From contig JANTUC010000001.1 of the NCBI GenBank assembly GCA_026873275.1, forward strand, positions 3,596,001-3,660,000: 64,000 bases of DNA, written 5' to 3'. The notes below the pieces were generated by a model. The model saw only the letters and a list, made by a program, of their open reading frames with translations. It did not search any database and was not told where the DNA came from. The position numbers were made by a program, and so were the translations under genes. The stretch is from Pseudopithomyces maydicus. Taxonomy: Eukaryota > Ascomycota > Dothideomycetes > Pleosporales > Didymosphaeriaceae. Positions 10,648 through 21,127 of this stretch are shown here, in pieces (position 1 is the first letter of the stretch; every line of letters begins with the position of its first letter).

Positions 10648-11368
10648 GTTGCACTCACCAAGACTGTGGCGACGCTCTTCGTTCCGTCGGCCTAGAGGAT
10701 GACAAAAGAAGCAGACCGGCCTAGGAAAGTTCGCGAATAGATGATTTCCTAGTGTGCGAGCGTCGTAATTCAGGTTGCAGCTCAGAGCGGGAGGGGTCTC
10801 GCAGGGCTGCTACCGATGGCGCTACTGCGACCTTGTAGCCAGGGTGTACACACGTGCCAAGATTGATTGGTGTATGCAGAGCGAAGGTTAGTGAGGAGAG
10901 CCGGTAGCGGACAAGAAAAGGCTCGGAATCAATCTCACAGGCACAACGTTCGACAATCGTTTGCGAGGGGTGAGGAGAGGCCACGCAGAACCGAAGACGT
11001 GACACGGTAGCGGCTTCCCAGTTTCTGGAGCCCTCGCCGTGCGCCTATCAACGGCTTGTGCAACGTGGGGCTTGGCGGGCTACGTAACCGCTCGCCTGGA
11101 TAACGGTCGAAGCCGCCGAGGCTCAGGATAGAAGTAACTGTAAATACTGCGGAGGGCTTGTGAAAGTGCGACAAAAGATGATACGAAATGGCCAATACAT
11201 TTATTGCGATCAAATTTGGGTATCCAGGCACCATGACGCCACTACAGATGCGTTTGTGCTATTATACATACAAGACCAGTCATACAAAACCCCTATGGGA
11301 TGAAGAAAACACCATACGCCTATCAATGCGACTTGTCATCCAACTAACATACTTTTTTTTGTAACAAG
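10648..11368. other. Intergenic region upstream of the choline kinase gene
   Basis: Contains the promoter of the choline kinase gene (minus) and the 3' end of the transporter gene. No other gene seen. Confidence 0.5.
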
Positions 11369-13264
11369 TTACGCCGGGATGGCAGCCCACTCCACGGTTT
11401 CAAGAGCCAACATGACCAAAACAAGCGTTGATGGCAGGATCCACACAACGTAACTTTGAAATAGCAGATTGGACATGGCGCCCATGTACACGTTGTTGAT
11501 CTGGCAAATTTGAGCCAGCTGTAACGCGCTTGGTGCACCTGTGAGCAAGAAGCAAACGATGACGAATATTGGGTCGTCAAGGATGCTAACGGGGACGAAT
11601 TTTGCGGTGATGGCTAGCAAAGGAGCCATGATGATGGTGGGGATCAACATCCGGCTGACAAGTGAGGCGATGACCAGCTTCTTCTCCACCTTAGCATCTT
11701 CGATGGTACGGTTTTCCTCCTTTGGAAGCGTGTTGCGAGCTAGGTTGGCACCTAGAACGACCAGAATGAGCGGCACCGCGACGCCACCGCTCTGACTGAC
11801 GGCACGAGTCACAGAATTGCTGAGGAACGTCCCAGGGTCGAAGAAGGCGTGTTGAACCGGAGGAATGGAAGCCACAACGATCGCTGCCAACATCGCCCAC
11901 AACGGAGGGTTCATGAACTCCCAGCAGCCTGCTAGGAATTTGGCCGTGAAGGAAGAGAGTTTCGCCAATGTACGTTGAAGCCACACTGGCAATGCCAAAA
12001 ACACACGTCGAAAAGCGCGTTTGATACCGTCACGTAGCGATTGCGTAAAACGCTGAATAGATCGATTTACGCGGTAAAAGAATCTTTTCGGTCCTTTAGG
12101 TGGCTCATCAGCTTTGTACGGGCGCACAGCACCAAAATGGGCGCCATTTTCGAGGTGACCGTTCCCGTTCCCGTTCATGTTGCCTGGACCCTTGACTACT
12201 GCGTTTCCGTTGGTCGGGGTGGCGAAAGCAGTCGCTGACTGTGCACTCTCCCGTTGTGTGATAGAATCCGAGTCGGATGATGTGGTAGATATTGAAGTTG
12301 CATAGCTTGTCACGTTGCCAGATTCGTAATCCGAATGCGAATCGTCCAACAAGCGATCTGTCTCGCCATCACTGTACTCGCCATTCTCCATGATGCTATT
12401 CCTTCCCTCATCTTCGTCTTTGTATGCGTCAGCAGGCGCCAGGAGTACATTGAAACCCCATGTCCACCGCACCAGTTGGCCAAGTTGTTGAAAGATGAGG
12501 AGATAGAGAATACCGCGAGCGGCAACTTCGTTGTCATTGTCACCAGGTATCCTATCCCAATGGAGCCCAGAGAGAGTTTTGGAAAGCGAAATGACGAGCG
12601 AGATGGGAAGCGAGTTCGAATTGCCAAACACAGCCATGGCGACGACGAAGTTGCGCGCCCGCTTGCTGAAGCCACACATTCTCGATACAATCAATGCAGC
12701 GAGGTAGGACACTATCAACTGGACGACGAAGATGAAGGGGATAACGCCCAATTCAACAAGCTTATCGGCACTGAGCTGGGATGCGAGCTTGGTAAAGACT
12801 GATGTCATAGTCAGCAGCAGCGCATTGAAGTGTTGTGTGGAAGATAGTAAACGGGGGGCGCATTGGATAGCATGGCAATCCTTCGAAATAGACAGGAAGA
12901 CAATGTGAATGGTGACACAATTTGGAATTGAAGATTGGCTGGGCTTACTCAGACAGGGTGTGAACAGCTGTGTGTTGAGGTTCGCGACGAACTTTTGCGC
13001 GTCCGCGTCGAACTGACCCATTCGGGCGACGATGTAGCCTGGAAGACTGACGCATACTACCTCCATGACAGCCTCGAAAACGAGCAGGGTGAGGTTCGCG
13101 AAATCCGGATGCGAGCTGTGCGGCGGGCGGGGATGCTTCTTGAAAGCTTCCAGCAGGCCATTGCCCGCGTACGACTGTGAGGTCATGACGGCGAAGTCAG
13201 TGGAGGAGGAAGGACTGAGGTTGCGCAAACGCAAAGATTGGACGACGCCATTGAAAAGAGGCAT
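11369..13264 (-). CDS. PIN-like auxin efflux carrier family membrane transporter
   Basis: Exons are 13264-12949 and 12798-11369 (minus strand); 1746 nt, 581 aa. Member of the membrane transport protein family (Mem_trans, auxin efflux carrier-like). An N-terminal bundle of helices carries the family stretch LNTQLFTPCL, joining across the intron to IFTKLASQL. FGNSNSLPISLV follows. A long acidic, Ser-rich central loop comes next (EDEGRNS, SDYESGN, TTSSDSDS), then a C-terminal helix bundle with LTGAPSALQLAQI. This two-bundle layout with a big cytosolic loop is typical of fungal members placed in the ER. The substrate is unknown; auxin transport by fungal homologues is not established. The 150-nt intron is in frame, so an unspliced read would insert 50 odd residues. 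The start at 13264 (MPLFNG) was chosen as the first ATG; a Met further in, before SQSYAG, is also possible. Confidence 0.88.
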   Translation of the reverse strand: MPLFNGVVQSLRLRNLSPSSSTDFAVMTSQSYAGNGLLEAFKKHPRPPHSSHPDFANLTLLVFEAVMEVVCVSLPGYIVARMGQFDADAQKFVANLNTQLFTPCLSKPSQSSIPNCVTIHIVFLSISKDCHAIQCAPRLLSSTQHFNALLLTMTSVFTKLASQLSADKLVELGVIPFIFVVQLIVSYLAALIVSRMCGFSKRARNFVVAMAVFGNSNSLPISLVISLSKTLSGLHWDRIPGDNDNEVAARGILYLLIFQQLGQLVRWTWGFNVLLAPADAYKDEDEGRNSIMENGEYSDGETDRLLDDSHSDYESGNVTSYATSISTTSSDSDSITQRESAQSATAFATPTNGNAVVKGPGNMNGNGNGHLENGAHFGAVRPYKADEPPKGPKRFFYRVNRSIQRFTQSLRDGIKRAFRRVFLALPVWLQRTLAKLSSFTAKFLAGCWEFMNPPLWAMLAAIVVASIPPVQHAFFDPGTFLSNSVTRAVSQSGGVAVPLILVVLGANLARNTLPKEENRTIEDAKVEKKLVIASLVSRMLIPTIIMAPLLAITAKFVPVSILDDPIFVIVCFLLTGAPSALQLAQICQINNVYMGAMSNLLFQSYVVWILPSTLVLVMLALETVEWAAIPA

Positions 13265-14359
13265 TGCTGGAGGGTCTGCTCCAGCGGAATCAGCGGAGGG
13301 TGCGGAGGTATTTGAAGCGTGCAATGCGGCAGCACTGGGACGCTTGGCCGTTCTTGACCTGGCGATGGTGCGTATCAAACGGCTGCGTCGCCCGTGCTAG
13401 GAAAAGGTTAACAGAACACCGCTGTTGCAGAGGCGCGGAGGAGGAAGCAGGCCATGTCGAGGAAGGTGCAGTGACGGCGCGACGGGGCAGGGCAGGCAAG
13501 CAATGCCCAGGCTTGGTGGACTCAAGCTGGGGGGACTCGAGATGTTGCCTGTTATCGCAAGCATGCTAATCATCATGGCGCCATGGGCCTACGAGCGGCT
13601 GGGCGTGCGCTAGTTGTGTTCGTGGGGCGCTTTGTCGGCCACTTTGTTGGCCACCCACACCCAGCCACACGCTGCTCCTCGGAGGGCGTGGGCAATCGCA
13701 CATTCGAGAGTGATCGACCCCATGGGCATACCGTAGTACGGCGTCTAGGCCAGGTAGGCCAGGTAGGCCAGGTATCGAGGTGCTGGTGGTTGTCTTACAC
13801 CCCCCTAAGCGCAATGCAGAGGTGGAGGGCGACACAGCGGTGGGAAATGACACAAACTCTAGAGATGTCGATCGGCCTTGCGCCTACTCACCATGTGACT
13901 TGGCAGGCGACGACAGTGTGCTGCGTTTCCTCGCATGTTTCAGGGCGTCCGCCTGCCTGAGCGCGTTTCTGTTTCCCACCTGTCCCGCCCGCCTGCTGGG
14001 CTTGGCACTCTCCGCTCAGCGCCATCATCATCGCAACCCAAGCCAGCCTGCATGCGCCGTTATCAAACCCTGATTCCTGACTATCTTCCAAGTCGGTGTC
14101 TTGTGCATAGCATAGCCCCATCTTGCCGGCCATGCCCCTGGCAACGCGTCCAGCATAACCGGCTCCCGCTCCACCATCGCCGTGATTTCATTGCGTCACT
14201 GGCCGTCACTTCCTGCACCGCCGCCAAGCATTCGTCCACCCTCACCTCCACGCTTCAACGACCTCGCTGCTGCCAGACGCAGGGTCGTGGAGCCACCCTC
14301 ACCGTCTCCCCGTCGCCCCGACTTATCTCTACCTGCACCCAAGCCAGTGCTTGCCCACC
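13265..14359. other. Divergent promoter region between transporter and PBS2 genes
   Basis: Divergent promoters for the transporter (-) and the MAPKK (+). The 14000-14350 part is C-rich, as expected of a fungal 5' leader. A triplicated 9-mer lies at 13746-13772. No gene seen. Confidence 0.5.
13746..13772. repeat. TAGGCCAGG, three perfect tandem copies
   Basis: Three head-to-tail copies of the 9-mer within the divergent promoter region, about 480 bp from the transporter ATG and 590 bp from the MAPKK ATG. Confidence 0.85.
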
Positions 14360-16452
14360 ATGGCTTCCGCTGCCTCTACCCCCAGCGACGACTTCGATTC
14401 CGACAGCCCCTTCGACTCCCCCTCGCCTTCCTCTCCCGCTGCTGCCCCCGATGCAAGGCCCAGCCTCGCACCCGTCTCCCCCGCAGAGGGCCGCCCTCAA
14501 CCTCGCTCGGTGTCCACCTCCGGCGCCACAGCAAACATGACGCCGTCTTCTACCCCGCTAGGCAACATCAATGCCGCGCGAAATCCACGTGCAAACGCGC
14601 CCACAATTTCCAGCCGGGGAAGCGGCCTAAATGTCTCGCAGGACATACTGGCAAGAATACAAGCAGTCCACCTTGGTCGACAAGGCGCGCCGCCAGGCAG
14701 AGCACCCAGCCAGCCCAATGTCATGTCACCTGGTGCTGGGGCTCTCCCCGCATCCCCAGGTGGGCCGTTGATGGGCAACCCTGGCGGCGTTCCGGCCAAC
14801 TTTCGTATGCCTCAAGCGAAACCAAACATGCATACTTTCCAGTCGGCGCCTGCCATACCTAGGATGGGTGGCGGGGCGAAACCATCCCTTGCTGAAAAAC
14901 GAGGGCTGAAGCTTCCAGGTGGTCTCCCTGGTTCTCCAATCCCAAGTAACGGTGCGGGGCCACCTGCTGGCAGGAAGAAGCCCGGTCTCACTCTCTCGCA
15001 AATGAACGGCGGTCCCGATAAACCCCAGAACGAACCCCCTAAGCAGGAGTCCATGATGGACAAGTATGCCGAGTTCCTTGACGCCAAGACAGGAAGTTTG
15101 AAGTTCAAGGGCAAGGCTATCCTGAACTCAGAAGGTGTGCAGTTCGCAAACGGCATCTCGTTCAATATTTCGCTTGACGAAGTGGACACGCTCGACGAAC
15201 TGGGTAAAGGCAACTACGGTACCGTCTACAAGGTCAGGCATGCTCGACCCCGCATGAGAAAACCTGGGCAAGGGCTGGCCGGTAACAAGGCGGCACCTGG
15301 CTCGCCCTCGCGAAAGAACTTTGACGGGGAAGACGCGAGTCCGTCTACTACTAAAGCGCCCGGCGGAACCGGTATCGTCATGGCCATGAAGGAAATTCGG
15401 TTAGAGTTGGACGACGCCAAATTCGCGACTATCATCATGGAGCTGGACGTTCTCCACCGATGTGTTTCTCCGTATATCATCGACTTTTACGGTGCCTTTT
15501 TCCAGGAGGGTGCCGTGTACATATGCATGGAGTTCATGGATGGCGGTTCGTTGGATAAGCTCTACGGCGACGGTGTCCCGGAAAACGTCCTGAGAAAGGT
15601 CACCTTGGCTACCGTGAACGGGCTTAAATCGCTAAAGGACGATCATAACATTATTCACAGAGATGTGAAACCAACCAACGTCTTGGTCAACACAAGAGGT
15701 CAGATCAAGATTTGCGATTTCGGCGTAAGCGGCAACCTGGTCGCGAGTATTGCAAAAACGAACATTGGCTGCCAAAGCTACATGGCGCCTGAAAGGATAT
15801 CGTCGGGTGGAATAGCTCAAGCAGGCGCGAACAGTGGTGGCGGCACGTACAGCGTACAGAGTGATATCTGGAGTCTCGGTCTTACAATTATTGAATGCGC
15901 GCTTGGCCGGTATCCTTACCCTCCCGAGACTTACAACAACATCTTCAGCCAGCTTAGCGTAAGTATGAATATCAAGATGGGTTTGCTACAGACTGACGTA
16001 TATCGTAGGCTATTGTAGATGGTGATCCTCCGGACCTACCGGACGAGGGATATTCAGAAGCAGCTCGCAACTTTGTACACGGTTGTCTAAACAAAATTCC
16101 CAAGCTACGTCCGACATACGCAATGCTCCTTCAGCATGCGTGGCTCGCACCTCTTATCAAGCCAGACACTATTACTGAGGAGGACGAAGAGGAGGTAGAG
16201 GCTGCAGTAGCTGCCGAGCCTGATGAGGCTGCAGGGTCCAAGGGCTCTCCTGAGCCCATCGAACCGGTCTACGACCAAGAAGTGGCAGATTGGGTGAAGG
16301 CTGCTATTGAAAGACGGAGACAAGGAAAGCTAGGCAGTGCTGCAAAACCGGCCTTGCATGCGGCGCCACTGGACGCAGTCTCTAGCCCTCCATTGAACGG
16401 CTCCAATAGCCTGGAGGACGCAGCACCAGCAGAAACAACGGAGGCAACTTAA
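14360..16452 (+). CDS. PBS2: HOG pathway MAP kinase kinase (Pbs2 type)
   Basis: Exons are 14360-15958 and 16009-16452; 2043 nt, 680 aa. The N-terminal 260 residues are Ser/Pro/Gly-rich and disordered. The kinase domain starts near residue 281 with LGKGNYGTVYKV. Unusually for kinases, about 45 residues of low complexity are inserted between the glycine loop and the catalytic lysine (MAMKEI, near 343). HRDVKPTNVL (near 433), DFGVSGNLV and the activation segment AKTNIGCQSYMAPE follow. The S/T spacing fits MAPKKs, and the exact string GVSGNLVASIAKTNIG is typical of Pbs2. Pbs2 phosphorylates the Hog1/SakA MAPK in the osmotic and oxidative stress response. The short intron separates the C-terminal lobe end. 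The tail is acidic (TEEDEEEVEAAV). The start at 14360 lies in the context CCACCATGG. Confidence 0.93.
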
Positions 16453-17361
16453 TTCAGGTCACCACACATTCGATTGTCAATCAATCCCATCTGCGACTAT
16501 CACCATGGTAAAAAGTGAGAAGACGTCGAACGGAAGGTACATTCACAGAAATGGCGCCTCTCACGTCCCCAGCCTGGCCGCTCCCCGCTGTTTCACAGAC
16601 TTCCTAAATCCAACTAGGAAATGCGGCGCAAGCAAGATCTTATTTCGAAGTGTCGGTATGTTTTGGGTTGTGAGTCCATGGTGCATACCTTTTAGCGTTG
16701 TGACGAGTGTACGAAGAAGGATTTGGGAGGATACTAGCGTGTACCTATGTAAACGATATCAGGACACCCATCACTTGAATAAAATGAAAATCACCATTGC
16801 AACATGTGCATAGTCTGGTAGCACATGTGTGTGTGGATGTGTGGCTGTTGCGAAGGCACAAGGCCGTAGAGCGAGCTCGTGTGAAGGGATCTGTTATATT
16901 ACAGCCGATAGTCATCTGAAGTATTTATTGTGGCAGTAAAAAAAGGCCTAAAGCGGGCAAGGAGGCTCATGCCTTATAGTAACAATAGAAGTAGCCTGCA
17001 GACACCATCTGAGCATCAGATCGAGTACCCCGAGTAAACAATCTATCCAAATTCTTATTTCGCATACGATTACTACAAGCACGGGCGTAGGTAGATCTCT
17101 TCGGAAACGTCGACGCGTGCACGGGCCATTGTTCCGACCCGCGGTGTGCCAAGAGCCTCCCGCAATGTGTCCTTCAACGAGCGCACTTACTTACGGATCA
17201 TAGCTGCTGTCTTTTGGCCACGCCGCCTCAACCGCCACCTTTTCTTAAAACACCACCGTCACCCCCTCGTATGCGCTCCGACCGACGGTAGCACAACTGC
17301 TTTTGAGGTTTCCTGAGTTTGTTTCTTTATTACCCCTCGTCCTGTTGGACACATACTCAAA
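16453..17361. other. 3' region of PBS2 and promoter of SEC63
   Basis: No gene seen. A short open frame at 16505-16813 has no recognisable character and is likely the PBS2 3' UTR. Confidence 0.5.
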
Positions 17362-19653
17362 ATGTCTGGGACGGACTACACATACGATGGAGAGGTAAGA
17401 AACAATAGTGCACGTGGCCTAAAACTTACTGACAGCTGCACAGGCACAATTCTTTCCCTACTTCATCGTCACTCTTACCGCCTTCGTCACGGTTCCCGTC
17501 ACATACTCACTCTTGAAGCCCAGCAAAGGCGCGCACACCCACCGGAAGCGCATGCTTGCCTATGCTAATCTATAAACAGAGCTTGAAAGCACCGCGACAC
17601 GGATATCTTCGGATTTCACTCCAGAGCATGCCGACCTCGTGGAAAAGCAGCGCAAGAAGCAGAAGCGAAGGGAACGGAGGATAAAGCGGGCCATCGTTAG
17701 TCTGATCGGCTGGTCGGTTATTGCAGGCATGATCTATTTGATCATTGTCACTGCGCAAAATGTGCCCAAGATCTGGGATCCGTATGATGTTCTTGGTGTG
17801 TCTAGGGTACGTATTTGGTTCACGTCTTGATTTCCTGGGCGCTTGCTAACCAGCCAACAGTCCGCAAGCGAGAAGGACATCAAGCGCCACTACCGAAAGC
17901 TATCCCTTACGCAACATCCCGACAAGCGGCGCGAAGACCCTGCGCAGAATCTCACCACGGATGCTATCAACGATCACTGGGTAGAGGTCACAAAGGCATT
18001 CAAGGCGCTCACGGATGAGGAAGTCCGCAACAACTATCTACAGTTTGGTCACCCGGACGGAAAGCAGAGTTTCAGCATTGGTATCGCTCTTCCCAAGTGG
18101 ATTGTGACCGAAGGACATGGCAAATACGTTCTCCTCATGTACGCGCTGGCCCTCGGGGTCATTCTTCCCTACACAGTCGGCAAGTGGTGGTACGGAACTC
18201 AACGAATGACCAAGGAGAAGATTCTCGTTGCCAGCGCTGGAAAGCTCTTCCGAGAGTATGACAATGACCAAGGCGAGAGCGGCGTTGTAGGTGCTCTGAG
18301 TAGCGGCGAAGAGTTCAATGAGGTTCTGGCTGGACATAAAGCTGACAACGGGCTATCCAAACTGGAGCAAAAAGTTCTGTCCGAGGAAACCGGTGCACTA
18401 GTGTTGAGCGCTTTGTCAAAGAAGGATCGCGAGAAGCTTGAAGAGTTGGAAGACAGCAGGCGACGAAAGGTTCTGACTCTACTATGGGCATACCTTGGAC
18501 GCGTCGAGCTACAAGATGAGACACTGAATGAGGAGAAGTACGAGGTGGCACCTATCGCATTGAAGCTCAACGAGGCCTACAGCTCCATCGCATTGGCCTA
18601 CGGCTCTACCAAGGCTGTTCTCTCCGCATACCACACATCGCAACTTCTGATCCAAGCTCTACGACCAGGAGCATCGCCTTTGGAACAACTCCCTCATTTT
18701 AGCCCTTCAGTCGCAAATGCTGCTGAGGCCGAGAAGTCACGTTCTCATTTGACCATCCAAGAATTTATGGACCTTCCCGCGAGCCAGCGGAAGGCGCGAG
18801 TCGTGGCACCTGGCCTTCTCTCTGAAAAACAGTACAACGAAGCTCTGACTGTGGCTTCTCAGCTTCCTGTTTTGCATGTAGAAAAGCCCTTCTTCAAGGT
18901 TGTCGGCGAGCGTTTCGTCACACCCAGCAGCTTGGTTCAATTCGTCGTCAAGGCCCGGTTCATCCCCCTGGAGCTACTAACATTCCTGAAGTAGACCCGA
19001 AGGACCTCCTCGACATCGATCCGGATGAGGGTGATGTGGCTGCGATTACAGGAAGAAAGGATGATCGTTCTGGCCAGAAGCCTATCCAACCCCCGCTGGC
19101 TCACGCACCATACTATGCTCGCGATCACGCGCCTAAGTGGCACATCTTCCTCGCGGACAGCAAACAGGGTCGCATCGCAGTTCCTCCCTTCACATTCTCG
19201 ACCTTCGATAAGCCCATTCTCGATGAAAGCGGAAAGCCAACCTTCAATGTACAAACACTTAAGATGCAATTCGGTGCCCCGCCCCAGCCAGGTGCCTATA
19301 CGTTCGTCATGCATATGATTTGCGACAGTTATCTTGGTATGGATACCAAGGTGGAGGTCACGCTGAATGTCGAGGATGCGAGCAAAGCTGAGAACGTAGA
19401 GGAGGAAGGAGAAATCAGCGAGCCAGACGAGGGTAAGCTTTCTTCATCCGTGCCATTGCATCAAGGAAACATAATAGCTAACCATCGTTCAGATACTATT
19501 GCAGGCCAGATGCGCACATTGAAATCAGGCGGTGCACCCGGTGCGCCCAAGAAGCGCAGATCTGTCGACGACGATTCGAGTGATGGCAGTGACACCGAAG
19601 GCGACGTGGACTCTGAGAGTGAAACGGATACCGACACTTCAGACGAAGAGTAA
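17362..19653 (+). CDS. SEC63: ER translocon J-protein Sec63, one apparent frame break
   Basis: Exons are 17362-17394, 17444-17528, 17580-17806, 17861-19432 and 19493-19653. Sec63 is the ER membrane subunit of the post-translational translocon; its lumenal J domain recruits BiP/Kar2. Visible are the N-terminal FFPYFIVTLTAF membrane segment, SLLKPSK, a second membrane segment (IGWSVIAGMIYLIIV), IWDPYDVLG and the J domain with HPD at 134-136. A third membrane segment follows (VLLMYALALGVILPYTVG), then the Sec63/Brl region (KPIQPPLAHAPYYARDHAP, KWHIFLADSKQG) and an acidic tail (DTEGDVDSES, DTSDEE). Intron 2 (51 nt) begins with GC, not GT. In exon 4 the C run at 18964-18968 is one base too short: reading FIPPGATNIPEVDP needs six C. 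With that base the protein is 692 aa and fully family-like. A sequencing or assembly deletion is most likely. Confidence 0.9.
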
Positions 19654-20807
19654 TCTTTCGGGCTGTTCACTTCATTTTATTTCACTTACTCTTCGCTTTG
19701 GTATCTTATTGTTCGAACTTCGATCGCTTTGATCAAGATAGTTCACCTTGGCGATATGGCATTTGCAGGCGTTTTAGACACAATATCCCGTGTGGTGAGG
19801 AGTAGGATGGATGGGTAGGGTAGATACCGGTCAGGGAATCAGCAGCACGTGTACAAATCGAATTAACTCTGAGCATATCGTCCATGTAACTAGTTTTTAT
19901 TTTCCTCTGACTTGCATGTGTTGTGGGAGGCCACTGCGTGGGCGGTTGATTCACGCCACCAGAATATCTCCTCTGAGTCGTAACAATACCAAGAGTGCGC
20001 CACAATGGAAACCTCAATTCCGAAAGGCGATAGCATGATACATATAAGCTCTGAAGATCGTCACCGGCTTTTTGTGGGGGAGCAGAGGTCGTGCTTGCGG
20101 CGCGGGTGAAACCGTGCGTGTGTGGGGGCAAGGATGTGAGACCCACGGCATCTCACCCCTCAACACCAAAAATTTTCAGTTGGCGGTTAAATTGTGTAGA
20201 TGACGATGAAAGGGATTTCAATGTAAAGGTTTTCTGTGTAGTATCTGTGTGGGTGCTATAGACCTCTTGCCCTGCGTAGGAAGCACGTGGGTATGTATTC
20301 CTAATCCGGTTAATATGAGATGCGACGAGAAAGTGGGAAATATAGCTTCGGAATATATATATTGAATCAGATACGTCTTAGAAGACAATCCGGTAATTAC
20401 AATATATCCCTTTCTATCCACGGAGTGCCTTCTCCAACCCACAGTGTTACTTTTCACGCCATTTGACCACTACTAATGTGACGTGCACCTGCATGAACTG
20501 TCATGAAACAGCCACACCAGGGTGTCCCGAGCACTTGATCCGCACACATCACATCTTGGCCTTAGGCCGGGATGCAATCTTCCGGATGGCTCCTCTCTAC
20601 CTGAGGCCCGCAGACTGGCCAGCGGGGGCATCCCCAAGGTTTTAAGCTCTCTTGGCGCCCGTTTGAGCTCTGCTTCTTGCGCTCTTGGCGGTGATCGGGT
20701 GTGCAGCGCGCCGGTGTGGGCACGTCGTGGAGCATGATGGGGGGACAGCTGCCATGTGCCGGTGTCAAAACGAGTCAAACCCGTGTTCGTGTCCTGAGGA
20801 TGCGAGG
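19654..20807. other. Intergenic region, no gene seen
   Basis: 3' of SEC63 and distal promoter of the next gene. Only short frames; nothing recognised. Confidence 0.45.
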
Positions 20808-20815
20808 AATATAAG
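20808..20815 (+). promoter_or_regulatory. Possible TATA element of the secreted N/Q-rich protein gene
   Basis: AATATAAG lies about 315 bp upstream of the ATG at 21128. If used, it implies a 5' leader of roughly 280 nt; the intervening T-rich DNA has no gene-like frame. Confidence 0.3.
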
Positions 20816-21127
20816 CCTGAGGTGCGCGGCTGCAGTTGAGGCTTCTTTTTCCGTTACGCTCACCACCTTCATTGTCTACTGTCCGACACTCCTTTTCTTT
20901 GGGCGAGCCCAGTTAATACCTTATTCAGTTCTTCGATTCTGCTTCTTGAGCGACTTTGATAGTCTGCTTGTTTTATTTGAGAAAGTAACGACCGGTCGTT
21001 CATTGCGAGTCTTTTTATACCTTTGCGTCTGGGACGTCATTTTTTATAGTTAATTTTTGGGATTTACCTTTCTAATTCGTTCATTGTATTAACTGGGCTT
21101 TACCCTTCCTCACTCCTATCCGACAAG

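Noticed and set aside
12799..12948. 50 in-frame codons in the middle of the transporter
   Set aside because: Bounded by GTAAGC and CAG and interrupts the conserved TPCL-IFTKLASQL stretch, so read as an intron of length divisible by three.
13935..14862. Two long Ser/Pro/Arg-rich plus-strand frames overlapping the PBS2 start
   Set aside because: C-rich leader DNA and the disordered N-terminus of PBS2 keep other phases open; neither has a motif.
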